Source: Dawidia cretensis
GTDB lineage: Bacteria; Bacteroidota; Bacteroidia; Cytophagales; Cyclobacteriaceae
NCBI RefSeq assembly: GCF_018598175.1
Contig: NZ_JAHESE010000016.1
Coordinates: 1-64,000, forward strand
DNA: 64,000 nucleotides
Reading direction: 5' to 3'
How positions within the stretch are numbered: the stretch's first letter is position 1; each line of letters starts with the position of its first letter. Position numbers and translations under genes: made by a program. Below the pieces are notes generated by a model, which was given only the letters and a program-made list of their open reading frames with translations, was not told the origin of the DNA and ran no database searches. Of the stretch, positions 17,968-26,255 are shown piece after piece.

Positions 17968-18951
17968 CTATTGACGTTTCACGGCCTGCGCAAACTCTTT
18001 AGCAAAATAGGTCAGAATTATATCTGCCCCTGCACGCTTCATGCTCAGCAGCATTTCCTTCGCCACACGCTCGCCCTCGAGCCATCCCTTCTGTGCCGCC
18101 GCCTTCACCATCGAATATTCACCGCTGACGTTGTAGGCAGCGATGGGTAAGTCGGAATTGTCTTTCAATAATTTAATAATGTCCAGGTATGCCAGCGCCG
18201 GTTTCACCATCAGGAAGTCGGCTCCCTCTTCGGTGTCCAACGCTGCCTCGATCATCGCCTCGCGGCTATTGGCCGGGTTCATCTGGTACGTTTTTTTGTC
18301 GCCGAACTTCGGCGCCGAATCCAGGGCATCGCGGAAGGGGTTATAAAAGCCGCTGGCATACTTGGCGGTATAGCTCATGATCGACACGTCTGTAAACCCG
18401 TTGCTGTCGAGCACTTCGCGCAGGTAGCCTACACGTCCGTCCATCATATCGGACGGGCCAAGTATATCGATGCCGGTTTCGGCTTGTGCCAGGGCCATCT
18501 TGCCCAGAATCTCCAGCGTCTCGTCGTTCAGGATATGACCGTCCTCTACCAGGCCGTCGTGGCCGTCGGAGCTGTATGGGTCCATGGCCACGTCGGTCAT
18601 GATACAAGCTTCGGGAAACTGTTTCTTCACCTCGCGCAATGCCCGCAGGTAAAAGAAGCTTGAATCATAGCTTTTGGTGGCCATTTTATCTTTCAGCGAC
18701 TCTTCCACTACCGGGAAGATGTCGAACGCCCGGATGCCTAAGTTCAGGCATTCTTCGACTTCTTTCAATACCAAGTCGGTCGACAGCCGGAAAATGCCGG
18801 GCATTGACGCCACCTCCACCTTTTGGTTCTTCCCGTCGAGCAGGAAGATCGGGAAGATCAGGTCGTCAGTCGTTACTTTGGTCTCTTCCACCAGGGCCCG
18901 TATAGCTGCACTTTTTCGGTTCCGTCGGGGTCTGTGTGATAGTTGTATCAT
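17968..18951 (-). CDS. hemB: Delta-aminolevulinic acid dehydratase (porphobilinogen synthase)
   Basis: A 327-residue enzyme that joins two 5-aminolevulinates into porphobilinogen in haem synthesis. The Schiff-base lysines are Lys197 (SYTAKYASGFYNPFRDA) and Lys250 (LMVKPALAYLDII). The metal site is the aspartate type: DVAMDPYSSDGHDG, with Ala122, Asp124 and Asp132 where zinc enzymes have three Cys. The enzyme is therefore probably Mg2+/K+-dependent, as in Pseudomonas. It sits between DUF3667 (22-base gap) and the 7TM kinase in one operon. Confidence 0.95.
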   Translation of the reverse strand: MIQLSHRPRRNRKSAAIRALVEETKVTTDDLIFPIFLLDGKNQKVEVASMPGIFRLSTDLVLKEVEECLNLGIRAFDIFPVVEESLKDKMATKSYDSSFFYLRALREVKKQFPEACIMTDVAMDPYSSDGHDGLVEDGHILNDETLEILGKMALAQAETGIDILGPSDMMDGRVGYLREVLDSNGFTDVSIMSYTAKYASGFYNPFRDALDSAPKFGDKKTYQMNPANSREAMIEAALDTEEGADFLMVKPALAYLDIIKLLKDNSDLPIAAYNVSGEYSMVKAAAQKGWLEGERVAKEMLLSMKRAGADIILTYFAKEFAQAVKRQ

Positions 18952-18973
18952 GGGGTGCGAACAATATGTATCT

Positions 18974-19843
18974 CTATAAAATTCCTCGGATGACGATGTA
19001 GCCCGTAAATATGACCGCGGTGATAAACAGGCATAGTGCCACGGCCAACGCGGCTTTCAGAATACTCTTCCACCAGGATTGTTTATGCACCTGCCGCAGC
19101 GACATCGCCACGTATACCCATACAACGCCTATGAGCGGCCCGCCGGTATATCCGCGCCACCCCGGTGCCACCCACAGCAGGAGGACCAGCAGCAGCGAGA
19201 TCAGGATGTACACAAACGATTGAAGATGCATGGTATAAATCAGGTGATCAACATAATACGTCTTGCGGCGTACGTAGAACAGCTTAAAGATCAATGCATA
19301 AACAGGGAGCAGGAAGAACGAAATGTACTTGATGTTGTGGAAGAACTCTGCAAGGCCCGCCCGCGCGTCCTGCATCATTTGCTCGGGTGTTTTTTCGCCG
19401 TCTTTACCATCGTCCCGGGTGGTAATGCGGACGCCGAACTGTTTTTTTCGGGGTAAAGCCTGCGTCGAGTCGGTCGTGGAGACCTTTTCCTGTGTGATGA
19501 TCTCCTGACGAATCGAATCCTCGAACTTATGATAATAGAGGTTGGAGACCAACACCATGAAGATGGTACAGAAAAAGAACAGGCGCAGGGGGTGTATGTT
19601 GCTGGCGCGCTTGCCTTCCAGGTATTGGCGGGTGAGGTACCCCGGCTTGGTGAACAGCGGCAGCAGTCCTTTAAAGAACTTCGAGTCGTAGTGTAAGTAG
19701 TCGGAAATGAAGTGGCCCACGACATGCACAAATGAATCGCGCAGCTCGATATTCTCCTGACCGCATTCGGGGCAGAATTTACGTGTTACTTCGGCACCGC
19801 AGTTCAGACAGTTAGTTTCAACGCGGTATTTCTTGTGGCTCAT
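18974..19843 (-). CDS. DUF3667 membrane protein with N-terminal zinc ribbon
   Basis: A 289-residue protein. Residues 12-29 form a zinc ribbon (CLNCGAEVTRKFCPECGQ), followed by the DUF3667 pattern DLHYDSKFFKGLLPLFTKPGYLTRQYLEGKR and then about five membrane helices. The function is unknown. It precedes hemB by 22 bases. Confidence 0.82.
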   Translation of the reverse strand: MSHKKYRVETNCLNCGAEVTRKFCPECGQENIELRDSFVHVVGHFISDYLHYDSKFFKGLLPLFTKPGYLTRQYLEGKRASNIHPLRLFFFCTIFMVLVSNLYYHKFEDSIRQEIITQEKVSTTDSTQALPRKKQFGVRITTRDDGKDGEKTPEQMMQDARAGLAEFFHNIKYISFFLLPVYALIFKLFYVRRKTYYVDHLIYTMHLQSFVYILISLLLVLLLWVAPGWRGYTGGPLIGVVWVYVAMSLRQVHKQSWWKSILKAALAVALCLFITAVIFTGYIVIRGIL

Positions 19844-20064
19844 GGGCGGGGTAAGCGAAAGGTAAAGGTAACGGCTTCCGGCAGATCAAAAAACAGCCAC
19901 CCGGTAAAAATGCACCCCAAAAGGTTGACACTTGTATATATTTTCGCCAGGTCCGGTGTGATGTTTTTGTTAAGAAGCCTCATGACGGCTACGGGGTGGC
20001 GGAACCAGGCTCGAAACGATCCGTGAGGTTTGCACGTTAAAAGACCTTTCCATGAGTGCTTAAC

Positions 20065-21012
20065 ATGAAGAATAGAGCAAAGCTCATCCTTATTATTATG
20101 GTCGCCCTCGTGGCGATTAATGCCGTGGCCTTTTTACACGCCTATACGTTCACGCATTTTTCTTCCCCGGATGTCGTTCGCACCAAAGACCCCGAAGAGC
20201 TTTCCGTCTTTGCCAAAGCGGGGTTACTCTTTACCGGCATCGACAATCCGCGCCCGCAGGCGAAAGAGCAGCCTGCCGATGCTTTTGAAACGATATATGT
20301 ACAAAGCTCGGGCAAGTTGCAATGCTGGCGCATCGCGCAACCTGGCGCTAAGGGTACCGTGATACTGTTTCACGGCTATGCCGGCGAAAGGTCGTCGTTG
20401 TTAAGTCGAGCCGCGGAATTTCGCAAGATGGGCTATCACACCCTGCTGGTTGACTTTTACGGTTCGGGTGGTTCGGAGGGCAACAGCACGTCGGTGGGAT
20501 ATACCGAGGCGACGCAGGTAAAGGACTGTTTTGATCACCTCGCCACTACGGGGGAACAGAACATTATCCTCTTTGGCACGTCGATGGGTGCCGTGGCTGT
20601 ACTGAAGGCCATGAGCGACTATGGTATCAAACCGACCGCTACGGTATTGGAGTGCCCCTTCGGCTCGTTGTATAACACGGTCTGCGCCCGCTTCAACCTG
20701 ATGCACGTGCCCAGCTTCCCCATGGCGGGATTGCTGACTTTTTGGGGTGGCGTGCAGCATGGCTATTGGGCCTTTGCGCACAACCCTGCCGACTATGCCG
20801 GGCGGGCTACCGGCCCGACGTTGTTACTGTTTGGCGCGCAAGACGAACGGGTGACGGTGGCAGAGACAGAACGCATCTTTGCCAACCTGCCCCAGCCCAA
20901 AACATTAAAGATATATCCTGACGCGGGCCACAATGTTTTCAGTCCGGGGAATCAATCCGCCTGGGTTCACGACGTGGAGGCCTTTGTGGGCACCCTCACA
21001 CCTTCCTCTTAG
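20065..21012 (+). CDS. Membrane-anchored alpha/beta hydrolase
   Basis: A 315-residue protein with an N-terminal membrane anchor or signal (LILIIMVALVAINAVAFLHAY) and an alpha/beta-hydrolase domain. The oxyanion strand is VILFHGYAGERSS; the nucleophile elbow is FGTSMG (Ser); the acid is the Asp in FGAQDERV; the His is in DAGHNVFS. It belongs to the family near BEM46/bacterial acyl hydrolases; the substrate is unknown. ATG 20065 is preferred over an in-frame GTG at 20056. Its 3' end overlaps mazG on the other strand by 17 bases. Confidence 0.85.
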   Translation: MKNRAKLILIIMVALVAINAVAFLHAYTFTHFSSPDVVRTKDPEELSVFAKAGLLFTGIDNPRPQAKEQPADAFETIYVQSSGKLQCWRIAQPGAKGTVILFHGYAGERSSLLSRAAEFRKMGYHTLLVDFYGSGGSEGNSTSVGYTEATQVKDCFDHLATTGEQNIILFGTSMGAVAVLKAMSDYGIKPTATVLECPFGSLYNTVCARFNLMHVPSFPMAGLLTFWGGVQHGYWAFAHNPADYAGRATGPTLLLFGAQDERVTVAETERIFANLPQPKTLKIYPDAGHNVFSPGNQSAWVHDVEAFVGTLTPSS

Positions 21013-21811
21013 CGCGCTCCCAATACACGTCCATTTCGGCGAGCGTCATTTCGCCCATCTGCTTGCCGTCGCGGGCAGATTCGGTTTCGAGGTATTGAAA
21101 GCGTTTGATGAATTTTTTGTTCGTGCGCTCAAGGGCTTCTTCCGGGTCGATGCCGACAAAACGGGCATAGTTCACGAGGGAGAATAGCAGGTCGCCAAAC
21201 TCGGCCGTAGCCTTTTCTTTGTCGATGGCTTTATTGGACTCCGTATTAAACTCGGTCTTAAATTCCTGCATTTCTTCTTCCACTTTTTCCCACACCTGCT
21301 CTTTGCGCTCCCAGTCAAAGCCTACACCGCGCGCCTTGTCCTGGATACGCATGGCTTTTACCAGGGCCGGCAACGAAGTGGGTACACCTTCCAGTACGGA
21401 TTTATTACCGGTCTTGAGCTTGATCTTTTCCCAGTTGGCTTTTACGGCATCTTCATCATCCGCTACCGCGTCGCCGTAAATGTGCGGGTGACGTTCGATC
21501 AGCTTTTCGCAGATGGCGTTGAGCACGTCGGCTACATCAAAGGCTTTTTGCTCGGAGGCAATGCGTGCATAGAATACGTTGTGCAGCATGAGGTCGCCCA
21601 GCTCTTTCTTGACTTCCGTCAGGTCTCCTTCGAGAATGGCGTCGGAAAGCTCGTAGGTCTCTTCGATGGTGAGGTGGCGCAGGCTTTCCAGTGTCTGCTT
21701 TTTATCCCACGGGCAGTTCTCGCGGAGCTCATCCATGATGGTGAGCAGGCGGTCGAAAGCTTTTACCTTGTCGGCACGACGCAGGTCGGGTTGTGATACG
21801 TTCTTTTTCAT
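20996..21811 (-). CDS. mazG: Nucleoside triphosphate pyrophosphohydrolase MazG
   Basis: A 271-residue tandem MazG protein. The first domain has CPWDKKQTLESLR, then EETYELSDAI and KKELGDLMLHNVF, with the EExxE and ExxD metal-binding pattern. The second repeats it: VEEEMQEFKTE and AEFGDLLFSLVNYARF. It hydrolyses (d)NTPs to the monophosphate and pyrophosphate, cleaning the nucleotide pool. It converges on the alpha/beta hydrolase with overlapping ends. Confidence 0.94.
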   Translation of the reverse strand: MKKNVSQPDLRRADKVKAFDRLLTIMDELRENCPWDKKQTLESLRHLTIEETYELSDAILEGDLTEVKKELGDLMLHNVFYARIASEQKAFDVADVLNAICEKLIERHPHIYGDAVADDEDAVKANWEKIKLKTGNKSVLEGVPTSLPALVKAMRIQDKARGVGFDWERKEQVWEKVEEEMQEFKTEFNTESNKAIDKEKATAEFGDLLFSLVNYARFVGIDPEEALERTNKKFIKRFQYLETESARDGKQMGEMTLAEMDVYWERAKRKV

Positions 21812-21929
21812 ATAGTGTATTCAGGCCATATACCCCTCAAATTTTACGGCGTGTCCCCCAACAGGCACAGAAGATCATACGGCTGGCAGCGAAGGTACCA
21901 CGTGGGGGTGGGTTGACGAAATTTTCTAC

Positions 21930-21937
21930 TATTTTTG
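21930..21937 (+). promoter_or_regulatory. -7 promoter element of glmM
   Basis: TATTTTTG matches TAnnTTTG and ends 27 bases before the GTG start. A TTG lies at 21913-21915, closer than the usual -33 spacing. Confidence 0.45.
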
Positions 21938-21964
21938 CCGTCCGCTTTAAAACCAATCCAACAC

Positions 21965-23344
21965 GTGACGCTCATAAAATCAATTTCAGGTATCCGGGGT
22001 ACCATCGGTGGCAAAACTGGTGATAACCTCACACCGGTAGATGTTGTTAAGTTCGCGGCTGCCTATGGCACCGTATTGAAGAAAAAAACGGCCACTCCCA
22101 AGGTTGTGATCGGCCGCGACGCACGCCCTTCGGGCGAAATGGTAAGCTCGCTGGTAACGGCCACCTTGCAGGGACTGGGTATAGACGTGGTAGACCTGGG
22201 ACTTTCTACTACCCCTACCGTCGAGATGGCGGTGCCATGGGAGAATGCGGCCGGGGGTATTATCCTTACTGCCAGCCACAACCCGGTGCAGTGGAATGCC
22301 CTGAAGCTGCTCAATGAGAAAGGTGAGTTTATCTCGGCTCAGGACGGCGAGGAGCTTTTGAAGATCGCCGAAGCCGAAGGCTTTGACTTTGCCGCCGTGA
22401 CCAAGCTCGGCAGCTACGTGAAGAAAGACGAATATTTGAAAAAACATATCGACGCCATCCTGGCCCTGCCATTGATAGACGTCGACGCCGTTGCCGGCAA
22501 AGGGTATCGCGTGGTAGTCGACGCGGTGTGCTCGACGGGCGGTACGGCGGTGCCCATGCTGCTCAAAGCCATGGGCGTGGAGGTAAAAGAATTGCATTGC
22601 GAGCCGACGGGCCATTTCCCGCATAATCCCGAGCCGCTGCCCGAGCATTTGACGGACATCATCCGGGAGATTCAAAAAGGCAAGTACGACCTGGGCATTG
22701 TCGTGGACCCGGATGTAGACCGCCTGGCCCTGGTGGGTGAAGACGGTACGCCGTTTGGCGAAGAGTATACACTGGTGGCCGTGGCCGATTATGTGTTGAG
22801 CAAGAAAAAAGGCAACACGGTATCCAACTTGTCGTCCACCCGCGCGCTGCGTGATGTGACGGAAAAGGCGGGGGGGCAATACTCGGCTGCCGCGGTTGGC
22901 GAAGTGAACGTGGTGACGATGATGAAAGACGTGCACGCCGTGATCGGTGGCGAGGGTAACGGTGGGGTGATCTACCCCGACCTGCACTACGGCCGCGACG
23001 CGCTGGTGGGCATCGCGCTGTTCCTGACGCACCTGGCCAAGTCCGACACGACGGTGTCGCGCCTGCGCGCTAAGTACCCGGCGTACATCATCTCTAAAAA
23101 TAAAATTGAGCTGACCCCGGGTATTAACGTTGACAAGGTGTTGGAAGAAGTGCAGAAGAAGTACAAAAATCAGCCGATTAATACGATAGACGGAGTCAAG
23201 ATTGAGTTCGACAAGGAGTGGGTACACCTACGGAAATCGAATACGGAGCCCATTATCCGCATTTATGCCGAATCTGATCTGGAAGCGAAAGCTGACAATC
23301 TGGCGCGTAAGATCATTTCCGATATAAAGGAGATCATCAGCTAA
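21965..23344 (+). CDS. glmM: Phosphoglucosamine mutase / phosphohexomutase
   Basis: A 459-residue alpha-D-phosphohexomutase. It shows the N-terminal SISGIRGTIGG, the phospho-Ser loop LTASHNPVQWNALK, the Mg2+ loop DPDVDRLALVGEDG, the sugar loop GGEGNGGVIYP and the phosphate-binding loop RKSNTEPIIRIYAES. In Bacteroidota such proteins are annotated as GlmM (glucosamine-6-P to glucosamine-1-P, peptidoglycan and LPS precursor supply), but phosphomannomutase activity cannot be excluded. Start is GTG 21965 because homologues begin at (M)TLIKSISGIRG. Confidence 0.9.
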   Translation: MTLIKSISGIRGTIGGKTGDNLTPVDVVKFAAAYGTVLKKKTATPKVVIGRDARPSGEMVSSLVTATLQGLGIDVVDLGLSTTPTVEMAVPWENAAGGIILTASHNPVQWNALKLLNEKGEFISAQDGEELLKIAEAEGFDFAAVTKLGSYVKKDEYLKKHIDAILALPLIDVDAVAGKGYRVVVDAVCSTGGTAVPMLLKAMGVEVKELHCEPTGHFPHNPEPLPEHLTDIIREIQKGKYDLGIVVDPDVDRLALVGEDGTPFGEEYTLVAVADYVLSKKKGNTVSNLSSTRALRDVTEKAGGQYSAAAVGEVNVVTMMKDVHAVIGGEGNGGVIYPDLHYGRDALVGIALFLTHLAKSDTTVSRLRAKYPAYIISKNKIELTPGINVDKVLEEVQKKYKNQPINTIDGVKIEFDKEWVHLRKSNTEPIIRIYAESDLEAKADNLARKIISDIKEIIS

Positions 23345-23374
23345 AAAATACTACGGCATTTCCCCAATGCACCG

Positions 23375-23382
23375 TACCTTTG
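23375..23382 (+). promoter_or_regulatory. -7 promoter element of the cysteine desulfurase gene
   Basis: TACCTTTG matches TAnnTTTG, 28 bases before the ATG at 23411. No clear -33 TTTG is seen. Confidence 0.5.
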
Positions 23383-23410
23383 GGGTCGACTCATTAACAT
23401 TTAGCCAGCC

Positions 23411-24550
23411 ATGCGCATTTACCTGGACAATGCTGCCACCACCCCGCTCGACCCAACGGTTTTCGAGGCTATGAAGCCTTTTATGTTGGAAGATTTCGGA
23501 AATCCGTCATCGACCCACGCCCACGGGCGCAAGGTGCGGGCAGCCATTGAATCTGCCCGGAAAAAAATTGCAGAATTGTTAAACTGTACGCCCGGTGAGA
23601 TCATCTTTACTTCGGGTGGTACGGAAGCCGACAATTCCATTCTCGCCAGCGGCCTGCAGACGTACGGTGTGCAGACCCTCATTTCGTCGCCGATCGAGCA
23701 CCACGCGGTAGAGCACACGCTGCAAGTTCTGGCCGCACAGCGCAAGATCGCGTTACGCATGGTGAGCCTGGATGAAAGGGGCCATGTCGACATCAGCCAC
23801 CTGGAGGCCCTGTTACAGGAAAATCCGCGGGCATTGGTGTCGCTCATGCACGCCAACAACGAAGTGGGCAACCTGCTGGACATCGACCGGGTAGGACAGT
23901 TGTGCGACCAGTATGGCGCTTACTTCCACTCCGACACGGTGCAGACGGTGGGCCACTACCGGCACAACCTCAGCGCCCTGAAAGTGCATGGCATCGCGGC
24001 AGCGGCGCACAAATTCCACGGCCCCAAAGGCGTGGGCTTTATGTTTATCCGTAAGGACAAAAAGATCCAGCCGTTTATGCACGGCGGTGCCCAGGAGCGC
24101 AACATGCGCGGGGGTACGGAGAACGTTTATGGCATTGTGGGCCTGGCAAAAGCATTGGAAATCGCTTACCGCGACATGGACGACCATAAAAAACACATCG
24201 AGCAACTGAAAGCCAGCATGATCGGCCAGTTAAAGGAGCAGGTACCCGGCGTGACCTTCCACGGCGACTCCGACAACCTGAACCGCAGCTTGTACACCGT
24301 GCTGAACGTCAGCCTGCCCGAGTCGGAAGAGAACGACATGATGTTGTTCAATCTCGACCTGCAGGGCATTTCCGCTTCGGGCGGCAGCGCCTGCTCGAGC
24401 GGTGCCACGACGGGCTCGCATGTGCTCGGTGCGTTGTATCCCGATTCCAAACGCGGTGCGATACGTTTTTCCTTCAGCAAATACAACACGCAGGCGGATG
24501 TAGACGTTGCCGTTAAGAAACTGGCCGAACTGGTAAAAGTACCGGCATAA
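23411..24550 (+). CDS. Cysteine desulfurase (IscS/NifS family)
   Basis: A 379-residue class V aminotransferase-fold enzyme that takes sulfur from cysteine for Fe-S clusters or tRNA thiolation. The start IYLDNAATTPLDP, cofactor contacts TSGGTEADN and HANNEVG, PLP lysine Lys201 in AAHKFHGPKG and catalytic Cys328 in GSACSSGA are present. The short loop around the catalytic Cys places it in the IscS/NifS group I, not SufS. No IscU or other Isc gene is adjacent, so the pathway is not set by context. Confidence 0.93.
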   Translation: MRIYLDNAATTPLDPTVFEAMKPFMLEDFGNPSSTHAHGRKVRAAIESARKKIAELLNCTPGEIIFTSGGTEADNSILASGLQTYGVQTLISSPIEHHAVEHTLQVLAAQRKIALRMVSLDERGHVDISHLEALLQENPRALVSLMHANNEVGNLLDIDRVGQLCDQYGAYFHSDTVQTVGHYRHNLSALKVHGIAAAAHKFHGPKGVGFMFIRKDKKIQPFMHGGAQERNMRGGTENVYGIVGLAKALEIAYRDMDDHKKHIEQLKASMIGQLKEQVPGVTFHGDSDNLNRSLYTVLNVSLPESEENDMMLFNLDLQGISASGGSACSSGATTGSHVLGALYPDSKRGAIRFSFSKYNTQADVDVAVKKLAELVKVPA

Positions 24551-24592
24551 CTGCCACACACCCATAACCCGAATATTCCCTTGTTGAACTTC

Positions 24593-25540
24593 ATGAACTT
24601 TACCCGATCGTTTTCTTCTGTTGTTGTTTTGCCGCTGCTCGTATTGCTGGCGTCTTGCGCCGATACTAATACGGACCCGACATATCCCAAGGCCACACAC
24701 CTTTACTTCACCGACTACTCCGGTCGGCAAGTGGGCGTGGTAGACCTGAACAACATCGGCACGTACACCTCGTTGTTTGATGCCAACGACGGCCTCGACA
24801 CGCTGGCAGGCTTAACGATCGACTTTACCAACGATCACATTTACACGGTAGAAGAGACCAACAACCGCGTGTTGCGTCTGAACCTTGACGGTTCCGATAG
24901 CCCCACCGTACTTTACGACGAGGCAGACAGCGTAAGCATGCCGACGGCCATTGCCATCGATGTGCAAAACAAACTGTTGTACTGGGCCAACTCGGGAACG
25001 GGTCAGTTAAAAAGCGGCCCCCTTGCCGGTGGCGACGCTTCGGGCTCTATGTTCAGCTACCGCGAGTACATAGACTACTGCTACGGTCTGGTGATCGACA
25101 ACAGAAACCACTTGTTGTATTTCTCCGACCTGGGCGACCAGGCTTCTATCTGGGCTGCCCGTACCGACGGAACCGGTTCCCGTGGCGTTCTTTTCGGCAG
25201 CAGCATTCTGAGCCTTCAGAATCCGTCAGCATTGTATTATGACGAGCCATCGACTTCACTGTTCTGGGCGGACGAAGGGTTGCAAAAAATTGTTCAGGGA
25301 ACGATCAACGGCGGTACGCTCGTACTGTACGACCGCGAAGACGGCGTCACCCGCCCCGACGCAATTGCTGTAGATCGTGGAAACAGCATGATTTACTGGT
25401 CAGAGACCGCCACCGATCCTGATACCGGTGCAAAAACGCATCAGATCAAACGGGCAGCGCTGGATGGCAGCGGCACCCCGGAAGTGGTCGTGGACGGCGT
25501 CGAGTCGTACGGCATGGTGCTGCGTTTTGCAAACCAGTAG
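24593..25540 (+). CDS. Lipoprotein with YWTD/LDL-receptor-like beta-propeller
   Basis: A 315-residue lipoprotein: hydrophobic signal then lipobox LLASC (Cys21). The mature part is a set of about six repeats with the YWTD pattern: HLYFTDYSGRQVGVVDLN, LLYWANSGTGQLKSG, LLYFSDLGDQASIWAARTDG, LFWADEGLQKIVQGT, MIYWSETATDPDTG. This predicts a six-bladed propeller on the outer or periplasmic face. No enzyme motif is seen; a binding role is likely. ATG 24593 is preferred over TTG codons at 24581/24584. Confidence 0.8.
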   Translation: MNFTRSFSSVVVLPLLVLLASCADTNTDPTYPKATHLYFTDYSGRQVGVVDLNNIGTYTSLFDANDGLDTLAGLTIDFTNDHIYTVEETNNRVLRLNLDGSDSPTVLYDEADSVSMPTAIAIDVQNKLLYWANSGTGQLKSGPLAGGDASGSMFSYREYIDYCYGLVIDNRNHLLYFSDLGDQASIWAARTDGTGSRGVLFGSSILSLQNPSALYYDEPSTSLFWADEGLQKIVQGTINGGTLVLYDREDGVTRPDAIAVDRGNSMIYWSETATDPDTGAKTHQIKRAALDGSGTPEVVVDGVESYGMVLRFANQ

Positions 25541-25631
25541 TTGTCGGAACGGTATGAGCTAATCGCGAAGACCGGAAGCCCCTGATTTTTACAGTATTTT
25601 CAGACGATTGCGAAGGGACGGCTAAAATTAA

Positions 25632-25653
25632 AATAGTCGTAACAACGACTATT
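25632..25653. repeat. Inverted repeat upstream of the cold-shock protein gene
   Basis: A 9-bp perfect inverted repeat (AATAGTCGT and ACGACTATT) around AACA. No T run follows, so it is not a typical terminator. It lies 154 bases before the cold-shock gene and 91 bases after the lipoprotein gene. It could be an operator or an RNA hairpin. Confidence 0.5.
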
Positions 25654-25807
25654 GCCGTGCAATCCGCTCCAGGAATTGTATCTTTACAGACGACTTCGTA
25701 CGCCTAATCCAGCTTCAGTGCGCTTTATCGGTTTGATGGCGCAACTTTCCCTAGAAAAACGTTGTTGGCGTATTTGAACAATAAAATATTAACCCTAATA
25801 ATAGCCT

Positions 25808-26251
25808 ATGGCAGAAACATTCAGTAAAAGAGAGAACGAAAAAAAGAAAGACCAAAAGAAAAAGGAAAAGGAACAGCGCAAAGCTGACCGTAAAGCAAAC
25901 TCCAAATCCGGCGCATCGTTGGATGACATGATGGCGTACGTGGATGAAAATGGTAACATCACTACGGTACCGCCCGATCCGACCCGGAAAAAAGCCGTCA
26001 TTAACGAAAATGATATTGTCATCGGCTCCCGGAATATCGGTGGTCAGGAGGCAGCTCCACTTCGTAAAGGACGCGTTTCTTATTTCAACACGTCCAAAGG
26101 ATACGGATTTATTAAAGACCTGATGACCCAGGAAAGTATTTTCGTACACGCCAATGCGCTAAGCGCGCCGATCAAAGAAGGCGATATGGTGACATTCGAA
26201 ACCGAGCACAGTGCAAAGGGCCTGAATGCTATTCAGGTTAAAAAGAACTAA
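25808..26251 (+). CDS. Cold-shock domain protein with Lys-rich N-terminal extension
   Basis: A 147-residue protein. Residues 1-40 are a highly charged Lys/Glu stretch (RENEKKKDQKKKEKEQRKAD). Residues about 84-146 are a cold-shock domain with RNP1 SKGYGFIKDL and RNP2 SIFVHANAL, and KGRVSYFNTSKGYGF at its start. It binds single-stranded RNA or DNA. The extension is common in Bacteroidota CspA-like proteins and may add nonspecific nucleic-acid binding. A TATCTTTA at 25679-25686 is a near-match to the -7 element but is over 120 bases upstream. Confidence 0.88.
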   Translation: MAETFSKRENEKKKDQKKKEKEQRKADRKANSKSGASLDDMMAYVDENGNITTVPPDPTRKKAVINENDIVIGSRNIGGQEAAPLRKGRVSYFNTSKGYGFIKDLMTQESIFVHANALSAPIKEGDMVTFETEHSAKGLNAIQVKKN

Positions 26252-26255
26252 TCGG

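Noticed and set aside
19835-20026. A 63-codon frame between the DUF3667 and hydrolase genes
   Set aside because: It overlaps the DUF3667 start and has an Arg/Lys-rich random look.
21986-23227. A 413-codon open frame opposite glmM
   Set aside because: Same reason: complete overlap with a hallmark enzyme and no domain.
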